Assembly: GCA_020086605.1 (NCBI GenBank)
Contig: JACBWW010000093.1
Coordinates: 614,285 to 678,284 of the forward strand
Length of the DNA stretch: 64,000 nt
Reading direction: 5' to 3'
Origin: Lanius collurio
Lineage: Eukaryota > Chordata > Aves > Passeriformes > Laniidae
In this document: one piece after another, positions 36,386 through 49,112 of the stretch
Position numbering within the stretch: the first letter of the stretch is position 1
How the letters are laid out: every line of letters begins with the position of its first letter
Program-made: the position numbers and the translations under genes
The notes under the pieces: model-generated
What the model saw: the letters and a program-made list of their open reading frames with translations, nothing else
Database searches by the model: none
Told to the model about the DNA's origin: nothing

Positions 36386-37231
36386 ACCACATCTCAGCAC
36401 AAACACCAACCCTGAGGGCTCAGGGCTGGCATTGCAGGTGAAAGCAAACCCATGCCCAGAGCCCCCTGACTGGGGAGATTCCCTCAGCCAGGAGTACAAG
36501 GAAACCATTCCAGGCTGAAGGCTGACCCTCAGGGTGGGCTTGATTATGAAAGGTAAAACTGACCCCATCAAAGAGTCCCTGCCCACCAGGCTTCGTACTG
36601 GGGGGAGCTGAAGTCCAGCAAATCAGGGCTCTCCTGGAGCAGAAATGCTTAACAGAGTGGGCAGTTTTGGGGATCAGGGTTTAGCCCCCTGGGCCTCAGC
36701 CCACGTGTGGGTTTCAGGCAGACACTGCTGAGCTGGATCTCCTTCAAATTCACTCTTTAGGTCCCTATAACTTCTGGAAATTTCAGCCCTCCACTCCCAG
36801 GGTAGATTCTGATTACTCAGCAGTTTCCCCTCGGTTTTTCCACTGATTCCCACTGAGTTCTGCCTGACTTGCAGCAGTGCAATGGGAGGGAATTCTCAAC
36901 TACTCAGCACTCACTGCTGTGTCTTCCTGGGGTGTAGCAGAGAAGCCTGGGGGGGATTTGGGGCTGCTGTTGGCACCAGCTGGGTTTCAAAGCAGGGTGG
37001 TTACTGGGGGAAGGGGTGGTAGGGGCCAGAAGAGCACTGTGCTGTCACCTTCCCTTCCAGGATCAGGAAGGGAAAAGTTTACAGCCTGGGAAGTTAAAGT
37101 TCTTACATCAGACCCATCCAGCTGAGAATGCTTTCTAATGGTTTGCTCTGAGAGCAAGGAAGCAGCCTGGAAACAGCCCAGGCAAGACCAGCTTCACATT
37201 GGGACAGCAGCAAATCCCCTCCCCAGCACCA
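36386..37231. other. No gene seen
   Basis: Unique GC-moderate sequence; only random frames. Confidence 0.4.
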
Positions 37232-37390
37232 CAGAACCACGGAATCATGGAATATTTGGAGTGGGAATGGACCCACAAGGATCATGGAGCCCAGCTCCTG
37301 ATCCCCAGGACACCTCAATGGTCCCACCCTGTGCCCAAGAACTTTGTCCAAACCCTCCTTGATCTCTGTGCCAGACATTTTGCTTGTAGC
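37232..37390 (-). mobile_element. CR1 LINE 3' tail, diverged
   Basis: AGAACCACGGAATCATGGAA, GTGGGAATGGACCCACAAGG and ATCATGGAGCCCAGCTCCTG, the complement of a tail of the type seen at 6.74 kb. Confidence 0.82.
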
Positions 37391-40300
37391 TACATGAAAG
37401 ACCCATTGCTCTTTTTTTATTACCCACTTCAAGTACAGGTGCTGCACCTCCCAGAATGTCCCATAAAGTGTCACCTCCCTCAGGGTGCTCACATGGCTCG
37501 GGGCTCAGGAGCTTGCCTGGATTGTTTGCAGGCTCTTTCTACACTTGGTGCACATGGAGGAAAGTGCCCAGGGCCTCACAGCACTGGACATTGCAGAGAC
37601 CCCTGGCCAGAGGGAGTGACCTGAGGATGGAGGGGAAATGGGGAGCTGAGAGGGCTCACGGTCCAACAGGAGAGCCAGGAGGAGCTGCCTGCCCCAGGCC
37701 AAGCTGGCACCACTATTACTGAATATGTGGCATCCTCGGGAAAGGTTTCAGGTGTGCCCAAACAAGTCCCTGGGAGCTGATCCTGGCCCCATCAGCCGTT
37801 GAACAGGGTTCAGGTCTTACCCCACATGAAGACAGCACTCTTCCCTCATAGACTGAAGTGGCCAGTAGGGTGGGAGGGGAGCTTTAATTTAATTTAAAGC
37901 AATTAATGCCTTTGCTGCCTTCCTAGCCCCTCCTCTGTGCTGTTCTGCCTGTGGGCTCAGGGTCAGTGTTGGGGTGGGGGAGCAGCAGCTGCACCCACTC
38001 CCTACAGGTCAGAACGACCTGGTCCCTCTCAGGGATCCTTTTTTTCCAGTTCTCCTGCTCCTGTGCCTTGTAGCCCTTGCTGCTCACCAAGGGCTCCTGG
38101 GGAAGAGCTGTCCCTGAAGGAAACAAGGCTCCCTCCCTTCCCAGGCACCTTCAGGGCCTTTCCAGGACCCCATGAAAAAGGGAACACCTGTGCCCTGCCC
38201 AGCAGCACCCAGCTGTGTGGGGCCAGGACTGGGGCTGCTTCACAGCCCAATAAAAGCCTTGCTGGGGTCACTGGTTTCAGTCCAAGGCTTCCCATTGGTC
38301 TTTCCTGCTGGCATTTTGGGGCTGTGAGGGCTGATCCTGAGCAGAGATCGGAGCTGGCAGGTTCAGGCCCCGACCCAAAGATCCAGGAGCACCCTCAGCT
38401 CCAGCACTTATGGCTGCAGAAAGATTTGCCTCGGTTACAAACATCAAACCCAAATTTCTCCTGACAAATCCACGCAAAAATTCCTTTTTCCTTTGGAAAA
38501 GAAGTAGGAGGGTGACAGAACCAGACACACAGATCTGTGACTATGAACTAAATTATTGATGTTCTCTTCTTATGAGTCGAAATCTTTATTGCAGCTGAAT
38601 GTTGGATTATGACAGCCAATGGTCTGTGCAGACTGTTCACTGCATTATTTATATCAATCATCTCAGCTATACCTTGTTCTCTCGATGGGGGCTCTTTTGG
38701 GGTTGAAAGATCATTGCAGAGAAGAATTTGTGGATAGTAATTAAAATAAAATCAAATTCATTTCCATAGGACTTGATCCTTTCACTGATTTACAATAATC
38801 CTTTACATATGTGATTTCCCTTTCTTTTTTTTTTTGTTGTTGTTTTTTTAGTTTTTACACACAGGATTGTCAAGGGAACAAGATTCTCATGAAAATATGA
38901 GAACAGCTGTGATTTACTCCCAACACAGGGTTCAAGCTGGGGGGTGGTTGCTTAGACACTGAAATGCCTTGAATTTCCTTCTCGTCCTTACAACTGCTCG
39001 TCGATCCATCGGGCATTGCCACCTCCATGAATAATGAAGAAAAGGAAAAGCGTGGCTGAAGTTCTAAGCTGAAGTACTCAGACACGTGCACATATAAATC
39101 TGCAGTGTATTTTAACTAAAGAACAAGTTAGTGGCAAACAGAGAGGATGATTTATTGCTACATTTGTCAATTAATTATTCAGACTAAATGGTTTAAGGAG
39201 GGTAACATTGATATCTGTTTATCTTGCAGTCATTTCCCAGGCACTAAACAAGTTCTGGGCATTCCCCCTTTTTAAGAAATCAATATCCCTCTTGATTCTT
39301 TACCTTCATATTTACATCCAAGCAGGATTATTGGGAAGCAGAAAAGTTGGACAAAACACCTAGAAAGGAAAGCCACAAGCAAATGCTTCAAACTTTACAA
39401 TTCACATTTATTTTGAAAAAATGTTTTGTTAAAAATACTCCTACAAAGGCATTGGAGCAGCAGGTTTCTGTTTCCTTTATAAATACATCTGATTTATTTA
39501 TTTATTTATTTCTTCTCAGTAACATCGAAAGACATCTGACAAAGCCAGGGAAGCCCTGGGCTGAATGGAAGACACATCCCTGTGTAACAAGGACCTGCAC
39601 ACCATCTCCCCATTCACAATTAAAAAAAATACAAATACTGTCATGAAAAGTGTTCTGTTGTCCACAGGGTCACGGCCAACACACGGGAAGAGCAGGAACC
39701 AGGGCTGGGGACACCCTGGAGCCCAGCTGATGCATCCCAGGACTGGTGGCAGGGGAGGACAGGACACAGTGTTGGCCTGACAGCCTCGGTGTTGGGTGCT
39801 GAAGGACTCACCCCATTTCCCCATCCCATTCTCCAGCTCCTGCCAGAGCAGTGGCCACGAGGTCAGAGCCTGGCAAAGCCTCCTGTCCCTGCAAACCTTC
39901 CCTGTGACATTGGCAGCTCCTCCACAAATCTTCCAGGGAAGGACATTTTCCAGCAGGTGCTGTCACACCACGTCCTGTGGGAAGACCCCGTGAGCAGGTC
40001 ACAAGAACCTGATGGACAAGAGAATTCCCTGCCACTCCTCCCCCCTTACCTCACTATAACCTGCCACCTCACTGCCACCCTCCCCTCCCTCTGGGACCTT
40101 CCTGGGATTCACTGTCTGAGCCAGGAAAAGACCTTCCCTGCAGGGAGTCTTTTGGAATGGGAGCACGGACGGTTCCTCTTCGGTTCCTCAGAAGCCCACG
40201 GGCAGATGATGGCACAGGAGGGAGGTTTGGACACCTGCGCCTGGCTCATCCTGAGATGAGACCTCTGAGCTCCCAAACTCACCTACCCTGCACCCCAGGG

Positions 40301-42476
40301 GCTCTCTGAGCTCCAAATTCCTGTGTCCTACACCCCAGGGNNNNNNNTCCCTGCAGAGACGTGCTGAGCCAGCTCCAAGGAAGGGAATCCCTGGCGATGG
40401 CCCAAACCTGAACAAACCATCCAGCCCTTCCATGCTGGGGAGGGGACAGAGGGCAGAGAAACAGCAGAGAGAGAGAGCTGAAGGTGGAGGCCAAGTGATG
40501 ACAAAGAAAAGGGTGCAAGAGTCACAGGCTGAAAAGCAGACGGAGAAGTCACTGCAGGAGGGCACCCAACACAAAGCTCCAACAGTGCAGGGGCCATGCA
40601 TCCACAAAGGAAGAAGCAGATGCAAGCCCCCATCTCTGATCCTTGATTTCTCCCCCTCCAGCTCCAGCAGGATGCAGGGGATGTGCTGAGATGTGGGGTC
40701 TTGGGGAACCATCCTGAAGAGGGGGAAGCGAAGCAGGACGTGGGCAGGTGATGCCCACAGCCTGTGCCAGGGACTGCCCTCCCTGTCAGGGCATCCACAG
40801 ACTGCAGCTCCTGCTTAGGGTCTCCCTCACCCTCCAAGCAGCCTTTCCTTTGCCCCCTGCTCAAAGCAGGCTTTTCACTGCTCAGATCCCACTGTGGGAT
40901 GGGACACAGATGGCCACACTTGTCTGTCCCTCGGCCCATGGCTGATCCTGGGCAGGGGGAGCTGGGCTGGCTCACTTCCCTCCACTGCTGAACAGCTTAA
41001 AGAAATCTCTGGAGCTTGAAGGGGGGACAGTCAGTGCCTCTACAGACCTGAGGGACCCAGCTACCGGATGGCCTCACCCCCAGCAAGTCCTCACTCCAGA
41101 ACCCTGCAGGATTTTGGGAACTCCTGCAATCTGAACTTTATTTGTCTGTACCTCAGTCCTGTGGAAAGCTTGGGCTGGGCTCTAGGACAGACTGGGAGGT
41201 GCTCAGGTAGGGTGGGAATGGACACAGAGGTCACTGGGAGCTGGGCTGGCCATCATGAAACCCACAGCCCTCAAACTCAGCTGCCTCCCATGAGGGCTGG
41301 ACTATCCTTCACTAAAAACTGGGATTTTCCTATGACCCCAATGCTCCTGGGATCCTAGACATGGAAGCTGGGATTTTCAGAGGAAAAGAGAACCATCAGA
41401 GACCACCAAACGTGTCCCTTCCCTGGTCCCCTACAGCTCACCAGGGCCAGGAATAATCAGTCAGGGATCCTTCAGCTCCAGCCTGGCCCTTCTCCCACAC
41501 TGCTGGGCTGCTCTGCAGAGGGACACAAATCCCTGCCTGTGCCAAGGAGCTTTTCACTTGTGCCATCAAGGCAGACCGAGCAACAGAAGGGTTTTAACCT
41601 CTGGATCTAAGTTGTCCCCAGGACATAAACAACAAATTCATCTTCAGAGCTGGGCCAGCACTCAAAACCAAACCTTGCACTTAATCCCTGCCTGGATCTT
41701 GTTCTGGAGACCCCAACACTCAATGCCAGCTCTGGGGCCCCTCTGGGATTTCCCTGCACTCCCCCAGCCCAGCCCATTGCACCAAGAGCTTTCTGCCCAT
41801 TTTAGAAGCTTGTCCCAGTCTCCTTTCCAGCATTTTCACCCTTGAGGTGGCTCTGATGGGTTCATTTGGACTCCTGGCCAGGTTCCCAAACAACCAGCAG
41901 GTCACAGGGCTGAGCCAGACAATGCAGAGGGACAAACCTCACTGTCAGAAACCACCCCAGAGCAGAGGAAGGGAAGGACAGGGATCTCTTCACACCCAGC
42001 ACTCCTAAGGCCCTCTGGGTCACGAAAGAGGGTTTGGGGTAAGAATGCTTCCACAGAGAGCTCCCACATCCAACACAATGGATCACCCAGTCAATCTCCC
42101 TTTTTGTGCTTTTCCAGCTGTTTGAGGCCCTGATGTCCCACTGCAGCTCTGAGCCCCAGGGATGCCTTGGGATACACAAGGAACCAGGAGGAGGAAGCAA
42201 GTGGTTTCCTCTGACATGGGAAGCCCTCTGGCTCCACACTGAAATCCTTCCCCAGAAAGAGAGAAAATGGAAAATCAGTGATGCTTGATGGAGTGTTTGG
42301 GCTTTTAAGAGATGTGGAATGTGCCAGTCCCAAGAATAAACGGTATAAAAGAATTGCTGCAGGAATCCTGTTATACACCCTGTGCCTGTGGGCATCCATG
42401 ACCCAGAAAAACTGGAAGAGGTATTTTTGTGTCAAGGAGATTATTCTTTCAAAAGTTTGTCCAGTCACCTTTTGAA
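37391..42476. other. No gene seen; AT-rich islands and a short assembly gap
   Basis: 38.5-39.6 kb is AT-rich and repeat-poor. 39.7-41.9 kb is GC-moderate with random frames. Seven unresolved bases sit at 40341-40347, beside an imperfect duplication of CACCCCAGGG-containing sequence. Confidence 0.4.
40341..40347. other. Assembly ambiguity, 7 N
   Basis: Seven N follow the second of two TACACCCCAGGG/TGCACCCCAGGG units (about 46 bp apart), so collapse of a small local repeat is a likely cause. Confidence 0.95.
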
Positions 42477-42745
42477 TCACAAAATGGTTTGGGTTGGAAA
42501 GGACCTTCAAGTTCATCCCATCCCACCCTGCCACGGGCAGGGACACCTCCCCCTGTCCCAGGCTGCTCCAAGCCCCATCCAACTGGCCTTGGGCACTGCC
42601 AGGGATGGGGCAGCCACAGCTGCTCTGGGCAATCTGTGCCTCCCTACTCTCACAGGGAAGAATTTCTTCCTTAAATCCAATCTAAACTTACCCTCTTTTA
42701 GTTTAAAGCCATTCCTCCTTTTCTTACCAATCCATGTAATGCTGG
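42477..42745 (-). mobile_element. CR1 LINE 3' tail
   Basis: TGGTTTGGGTTGGAAAGGAC, GGCAGGGACACCTCCCCCTG and GAAGAATTTCTTCCTTAAAT then CCAATCTAAACTTACCC. It runs further 5' than most minus-strand copies. Confidence 0.92.
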
Positions 42746-43362
42746 GTGTCTGTTCTGGCCATGAGTCCCACCCTCCAATCACTGTGCTTTGTGCCAAGGA
42801 ATATTCTGCTTCTCCTGCCTTCGAGCTGCTCCTGTCAGAGACTGCTGCCTTCTCACCTTTCTCACATCTTCCCTGATTTAAGGGCATGAAATTTTTATCG
42901 TTGTGGTTTGCCTCTGCCAGAACCAGGAATCAAAATCTATTTATCTTTTATACCTCCCACAGACTTCTGGCTGTTCCAGAGGCCCTGATCTGGCTGCACC
43001 TATCTGTATATTTATTTCTTCATTTCTCTGCATCCCTTTTGAGTGGAGGAGAACAAAAGCATCGCCAGCATTTGCAGAGCCAGCACATCAAACATTCCCT
43101 GGCTCGTGACCTTGTGTGAAGGCTCCTGAATGCCAATATTTGATAGCAGAGATTTCACATTTATTCTCCACCAGCAAAGGCCAAGCCAGGCTGTGGCTCT
43201 GCCACACCATCTGTCCCAGGCTGGTGATTTTATCAACCTCCATCTCCCAACCCAGCCCACTCAACCTGGAGTCAGTGAGCTGGAAGTGCAAACCAAAGGC
43301 AATTTGGGGAAAAGGGGATCTGACTGTCAGCTTCATCCTCAGTAATGTGCTTCCCCCAGTCC
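42746..43362. other. No gene seen
   Basis: Probably the degraded continuation of the CR1 copy on its left for 50-100 bases, then unique sequence. Confidence 0.4.
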
Positions 43363-43455
43363 TCATGGAATCCTGGCATGGTTTGGGTGGGAATGGACAT
43401 TAAAGATCATCTTGTTCCAACCCCCTGCCATGGGCAGGACTCCTCCTTGAACCCC
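43363..43455 (-). mobile_element. CR1 LINE 3' tail, short
   Basis: CATGGAATCCTGGCATGGTT and GGGAATGGACATTAAAGATC, then CCCCTGCCATGGGCAGGACT. Confidence 0.85.
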
Positions 43456-44975
43456 TTCCATTAGTTTTTCCTAACACAGCTGTTTGGCTCTTAAAGACAA
43501 AATTTAATCCTTCCCTCCCAGACTTGGTTGGAATAATCAAAGGATATGGCACGACATCTGTGTGAGAGCTCCAGACTGACCCCAGAGGTAGAAGCTACAG
43601 TTGAGGCAAGTGAAAAATTCCTGAAGTTTACTGGAATGAAAGAGCTGGAAATGGATCAACCAAAGGTTCGTTGTTCTCTTTTTCATGAAGGCAAAACGGG
43701 GCTCCTGACAAAAAATGAGGCCTGCAAGGCTGAGCCTTGGGGTTTGTTTGCAATGGGGGCACTGGGGTGTCCCAGGGGAGTCAGGGAGACAGAGTGGCAC
43801 TGCTGCTGCCCTCCTGCAGAGCCCACAGAGGAATTTCCTGCAGAATTTAAAAAGAACAAAAAAGGGAGAGGTGCTGCTGAATCAGTTGTAAGACAGCAGG
43901 AATGCATATTCAGGAAAAGATTTGTGGGGAGAGGGGACTTCTTGCTTCCAGTCCCAAATTTCTGCAAATAACATTTGTCAGTGGAGTTGGCAGGAGTAAG
44001 AGAGAGACAGCAAGGAGGTAAATTCCAGGAAACATTTGGAGAGTGCAGCGAGTTTTCTAGGAGAGCAGTGGAAGATTGGAACACATATGGAAGCAAACAC
44101 AGGCCAAGGTTGTGTCCTGTCTTTCTGAAGGGCAAAGAATTCAAAGAAGCAAAGCCACCCTGAACAAGTTTAAATAAAAAAAGCCAAAACGTGACTGTAG
44201 ATAAAAAAAGTTGAATCCTGTATGTGAAGAACTTGCAAATATGTAACATTTTTGAGGATGGAAAAAGACCTACATTAAATCAGCCTTGAGTTAGACATGC
44301 AGGAAGGAAGATGATATACATTAAAACAATAAACTCCACTAAACCAAACCAGACAGCAGTGACACTTCCAGTACTCTGGATTTGTACATCCAAGGCAGTC
44401 CCAGATTTATTGCATCATCAGAGGATACAACTGTTAACGATGCAGCAGAGTTCAAGCCCTGACTCCAGGATTCATATAAATCAGCCAGGAAAATATAACA
44501 AGAAGTTTCCTCAGCTGCTCAAACCCTCCAAGAGGTTCTCTCTGCAGACCACTGCTAATCTGCAGCCTGGGTGAGGATTCCTGGGAAAGAACCTTTCCTT
44601 TAACCCAAATTCCAGGAAGGGCTTCAGGGAGTGTGGGAGAAGCCCTGCAGTGCAGGCAGCAGCTGACACTGCTGAGGGTCCCTCAGCTCAGGCCAGGCCA
44701 GGAGGGAGCTGCTCTAGGGAGTGCTCAAGCAGCCAGTGAAGAGAGCAGGATCCTGCCCTGGGGAAGGGCTAAGAGGAGCCAACAGTCCCTGTGGGGCTGA
44801 TCTGGCAGGCAGAGCCCACAAAGATGAAGCTCTGCTGTGTCCCCTGCCCTGCCCAGGGCTCTCCCTCACCCTGGTGTGATGCCCTGAGCTGACTCTGCTG
44901 TACAGCTGCAGTGGAGCCCTGGGATGGATCCCAGCCCACGCTGGGATTAGAGCACCCAAGGAGCACTGCAGCAGT
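43456..44975. other. No gene seen
   Basis: Includes a 141-codon frame at 43546-43971 that I do not recognise and that has no splice or family support. AT-rich near 44.2 kb. Confidence 0.4.
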
Positions 44976-45080
44976 GGGAAACCCTGGGACAGCCATGGGA
45001 AACCCTGGGACAGCCACGGGAAACCCTGGGACAGCCACAGGAAACCCTGGGACAGCCATGGGAAACCCTGGGACNGCCCT
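44976..45080. repeat. 21-bp tandem repeat, 5 copies
   Basis: Unit GGGAAACCCTGGGACAGCCA plus T or C, starting at 44976, 44997, 45018, 45039 and 45060. The fifth copy holds an unresolved base at 45075. The minus-strand frame through it repeats GFPVAVP and is an artefact. Confidence 0.93.
45075..45075. other. Assembly ambiguity, 1 N
   Basis: Single N in the last copy of the 21-bp tandem repeat; by comparison with the other copies an A is expected. Confidence 0.9.
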
Positions 45081-47739
45081 CAGCAGGAGATGGGAACTGG
45101 AGAAGGGAAGGGCTGGGAGGGAGCTTGAAAGGTAGAGGGGAAACGTGAAAATCACAACGAGCTGCCTGAAAATCTGCACGTGCTGATTTTTGTTAGGTAC
45201 CCACACATGCACACATGCACATGCACAACAGCATTTCACAGTGTCAGTGTCAGCCTTTTCCCCTGGGAACACGCCGAGCTTGCCACTACTCCCATTTCGT
45301 AGCAGTACATTGGAGACCCCTGAAATAAATATGTAATTGTCACTGCAGTGCTCTGCCCTCACTCTGCAGCGGGTGCCAGAGGCGTTTACAACCAAAGCAC
45401 TTGACGGGAACTCGGTTCCTCGTGCTCCCAGGAGAGCTGAGGATGCAGAAAACTGCAGTGTTTTCTGAACCATCTCTATTTTAGTCCAGCTCTCCATTAG
45501 TCCTACACAGGCAAACGCAGATGTCACAGCCATGTCTGGAACAAACAGATGGGAAGGTGTTACTTTGAGTACCACCTCCATGTGGTTTTTGGTCAGAAGA
45601 GGAGACAAGGATGTGCTTTCTCTGTCCTGCAGACGGCTGCCACAGCTCTGGGGGCTGTGGCACTGGGACCTGTCCTTCACAGTGAGCTGGGTCTGGCAGG
45701 TAGATGTGTCTGAAGCAGCCAGCGAGGAGATTCAGTGCATGGAGACCAAACGTCTCCAAATGAAGAAGACCTGAAGTGCCCTTCCAAGGCCTGGGTGGCT
45801 CTGAAGGGATGCTGCCTGGGCATTGCTCCTCCTTAGTGTCTGCAGGAATGCAGGGGATGGCAGAGAACAGTCAGGAATTGTCTGGGGAGAACAACTGAGG
45901 GGCATCATGTGCTCCTTCCACATGGCTGCCCCACGGGAATCTGCTGGTGAGTTTTGTAGGCAGAGCTCTCCTGGCAGAGCTCTGGGGCACAGGGCTGGCT
46001 GTGGCTGGACAGTTGGCACAGCAGCACCCTGCCCTCACCCAGTGCTGCTGCCAGCTTCCCATGCCCTTGGGACACAAGGACAGGGCACAGTGGCCACCAC
46101 GTGGGACACACGCACCGGGGAGGCTCCCACAGCACGCTGGGACCAGGCACACCTGGGAGCTCCTGGTTGCCCTGTGTGCCCTCTGCAAACATTTCCTGTG
46201 GTTTAGTCAACTCCAGTGATTTCTGATGTCCTTTCACAGTTGAGCCCATCACCTGAGCAGGAGCAGGTGCTGTTTGGATGCAAAGGCATCCCCAGTATCC
46301 CTTTGGACACACAGGCTAAACCAGGCTGGATTTAGGGCACAGAGCTGACCCATCCAGGTACCACCTGCACAGCCCATGCCCACTGCCCCTCGCTCTGCAC
46401 CACTCTGTGCCACCTGCCAGCCATGCTGGGCAATGCTGGGGCTGTCACAGGGGTGCCATGCCCTTGGAGCACCGAGCCCTGGCACCCAGCACACACCTCC
46501 TGCCATGTTCCCATCACTACAGGCGTGCCCAGGGCCGCACACCCAGGGCTGGGCTGGATGCAAACACAAACACAACACTGCACTGGGCATTCTGGATGAA
46601 CAGGGGCTGGAGGACAACTCCCCCAGTGAAAGCCCCTGTTGCTGGAGCACCAAACCCCGGGACAGGGCAAAAGCTCAGGAGAGAAGGAAGTCTCACTTGT
46701 AGGGACTGCTCTGATGCCACTTGCAAGGGCTTTGGTTTTGGATCTGGTCTGGCAGTAGAAAACGCTAAAAGTACTTTATAAATGGCCTCATATTTTACAA
46801 GCAGTCTGGGGAGGTGATGTCTGGCCACAGAGGTCTAGACAGCTCGGGATTTTCATCCTCAGCAGACACACTTCCCCTTGGATTCAGCTCCTGGAAAATA
46901 CAGCCAGGCAGCTCCCAGTGAACGTGCCTTCGACACTCCTCGCTGCCAAAAACAAGAGGAGGAGCCCAGGAATGACATGGCAGTGGCAGACAAGGGCTTG
47001 TAAACACCAATCCTGAGGCTATGGCCAGGACATGGGTGGGAAAATGCCACGTGTGGAACGTTTCAAAGGATGGGAGGTGGTGCTGGGCAGGGAGAACAAC
47101 CTGACTGCCGTCTGCACCTCCCTGTGCCCTGCTGGTGGCATTTACACATCCCAAAGACCTGGTCAGTAACTAAAGAATCTATTTCAGTTATTTATAAACC
47201 CACTGATTGATCATTCAGCTGCAACCACAGCATTTTGCCTCCGGAGAGCTGGGATTGGAGTTTTTCCTGTCCCGGGCTCTCTTCGAGGTGAGGGGCTGAG
47301 CCTGAAGCTGCCTCAGAGCCCCCAGAGCATCCCCCAGCGAAGGGACGGGGTCCCTGGGGCACAGAGCCCACCTGCACAGCCTGGCACCTGCAGGGGCCAT
47401 CCCCACCTGGAGAGGACACGGCCCCCACTCCAAAATGCTGCACCACGAGCTCCTCTCAGAGCTGGGCTGGCCCTGCCTTGCCGTGCCCCACACACCAATC
47501 CAACGCCTTCCTCAGCAGCCAGACATTTCCAAAGGGCTCTAACAGCCAGCTGTGGAGTCATCAGTCCCTCACAAAACCCAGCCACCCTCCCCTCCTTCCC
47601 TCCCAATCCCCTTGTGATGCTGCTCACCCCCCAGTTGAGCTGGTGGCCATTTCGCCTTGGCCAAGAGCCACAAACATCTGTCGTGCCACGACCAATTGGA
47701 AAGAACAAATAAGCAAACGGGAGGAAATGTGCATATAAA
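45081..47739. other. No gene seen; EPHB2 3' flank
   Basis: GC-rich to mixed unique sequence without recognisable CR1. Many overlapping frames, none with a known domain. Confidence 0.4.
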
Positions 47740-48260
47740 AAACCTTTTTCTCCTGGCATATGGTCATTAAGCTGCAGTTTTTCCTTCCCCAGGGAAGGGA
47801 TCTAAGTTCTTGGATGATATGATGCTTGGAGATGTCATTTCTTTTTCATTAAAAAAAACCAAACCCCCAACCAACCGAAAATTTCCAACCCCAAACTCAC
47901 AAACTGGTGTTAACAAAACAATGTAAAAGGACAAATCTCCCAACAATGACAACCGAAAAATAAAGGTACACGTCAGCATTTGTAATCAAAAACTACTACA
48001 TACTGTACTTGGGAAGTCTTCTGGGAAAAGATCATTGGCATCTAGAAAGGACATCACTAAAAGTCTTGAGCAATGATATGTATGAGACACGATGCCATTG
48101 GAGGGTGGATGGACGGACCCTTAGGAAACTGTCACTCACAAAACTGTTCCATGACAAGAGAAAATAAGAGATGTAAAAAGGATTGGTTTTCCCCATCCCC
48201 ACCCCCCCAGGCGTTACAGATTCCTTCTCATTTGTCGGAAACAGCCTCCTCTAGTCTTAG

Positions 48261-48266
48261 TTTATT
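48261..48266 (-). promoter_or_regulatory. Candidate EPHB2 polyadenylation signal (distal AATAAA)
   Basis: A second AATAAA on the minus strand is about 590 bases after the stop codon. It lies just beyond the A14/T9 self-complementary tract and is followed by a G/T-containing region. Whether it is used cannot be told from sequence. Confidence 0.35.
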
Positions 48267-48595
48267 TGTTGTGGTTTTGTTTTTTTTTAAAAAAAAAAAA
48301 AAGTCTTCAGCTTTTGCAGAAGTCCATCAGTTTCTGAGATGCACTTGGTTCCACAGCACCAAAGAGCTTCAGCTCTCCCTGGGCTCACAGGGGCTCTGGG
48401 GAAGGGCCCACGGGAGGAGGAGATGTGCTTCTCGGGGCCTTTCCTTGCATTCCTCTTCCTGGAGAAGTCCCACTGCTCCAGAGGTGCCTGGGCCCAGCTG
48501 CAGCAGCCTTGTGCAAGAGGAAACATGAAGCTGCTCTTTTCTCTTCCTTTGGAGACTCCCATTGGTCTTGGAGCCCTTTTCAAGAATGCAATTGC

Positions 48596-48601
48596 TTTAT
48601 T
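48596..48601 (-). promoter_or_regulatory. Candidate EPHB2 polyadenylation signal (proximal AATAAA)
   Basis: A canonical AATAAA on the minus strand lies about 255 bases after the EPHB2 stop, within an A/T-rich tract (AATAATAATAAAGC). Cleavage would be expected some 10-30 bases further left. Confidence 0.4.
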
Positions 48602-48855
48602 ATTATTTAAAAATATTTCGTAGTTCGTTTGTTTTGTTTTTTTTTTTTTTTCAAAATAGTTGTCTTTTTTTTTGTTCCCTTTTTCCATTGCTTAGATTCT
48701 AGAAGCTCTTGGCGACTTCTCATTGTTGAGGACAGGGTGTTCCCTCCTGCTGCCTGTCTCTGGTCCATGCAGAACACTCAGGAACTGGAGCTTGGACATA
48801 CAGGGGCAAAGGGGAGCAGGGCCTCAAGGAGGAGGAGTGGGAGGACAGGCAGCTA

Positions 48856-49038
<183 letters not shown>

Positions 49039-49054
49039 TTAAAATTATATTTAA

Positions 49055-49112
49055 GGTCCCTTTCAACCCAAACCATTCTGTGGTTCTGGGATTCTATGAT
49101 TCCCTGATTCCA
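49055..49112 (+). mobile_element. CR1 LINE 3' terminus, in EPHB2 intron
   Basis: TTTAAGGTCCCTTTCAACCC then AAACCATTCTGTGG and two ATTCTATGATTC-like repeats. Antisense to EPHB2, about 90 bases upstream of its last coding exon's acceptor. Confidence 0.88.

Larger units (their letters stand above)
47740..48855 (-). other. EPHB2: Probable EPHB2 3' UTR
   Basis: On the minus strand the sequence after the TGA is free of recognisable CR1. It is rich in A and U tracts and carries AATAAA hexamers at 48601-48596 and 48266-48261. A nine-T/fourteen-A self-complementary tract lies at 48280-48302. AT-rich, UTR-like sequence continues to about 47.74 kb, but no signal there fixes the end, so the left limit is a guess. 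A short UTR ending near 48.57 kb (first AATAAA) is an alternative. Confidence 0.5.

Noticed and set aside
43546..43971. 141-residue plus-strand frame beginning MARHLCESSRLTPE
   Set aside because: Looks superficially protein-like, but I see no domain, no neighbouring exon and no poly(A)-tailed retrocopy structure.
44769..45680. 303-residue minus-strand frame
   Set aside because: Its middle is the 21-bp tandem repeat and includes an N; the flanks show no recognisable domain.
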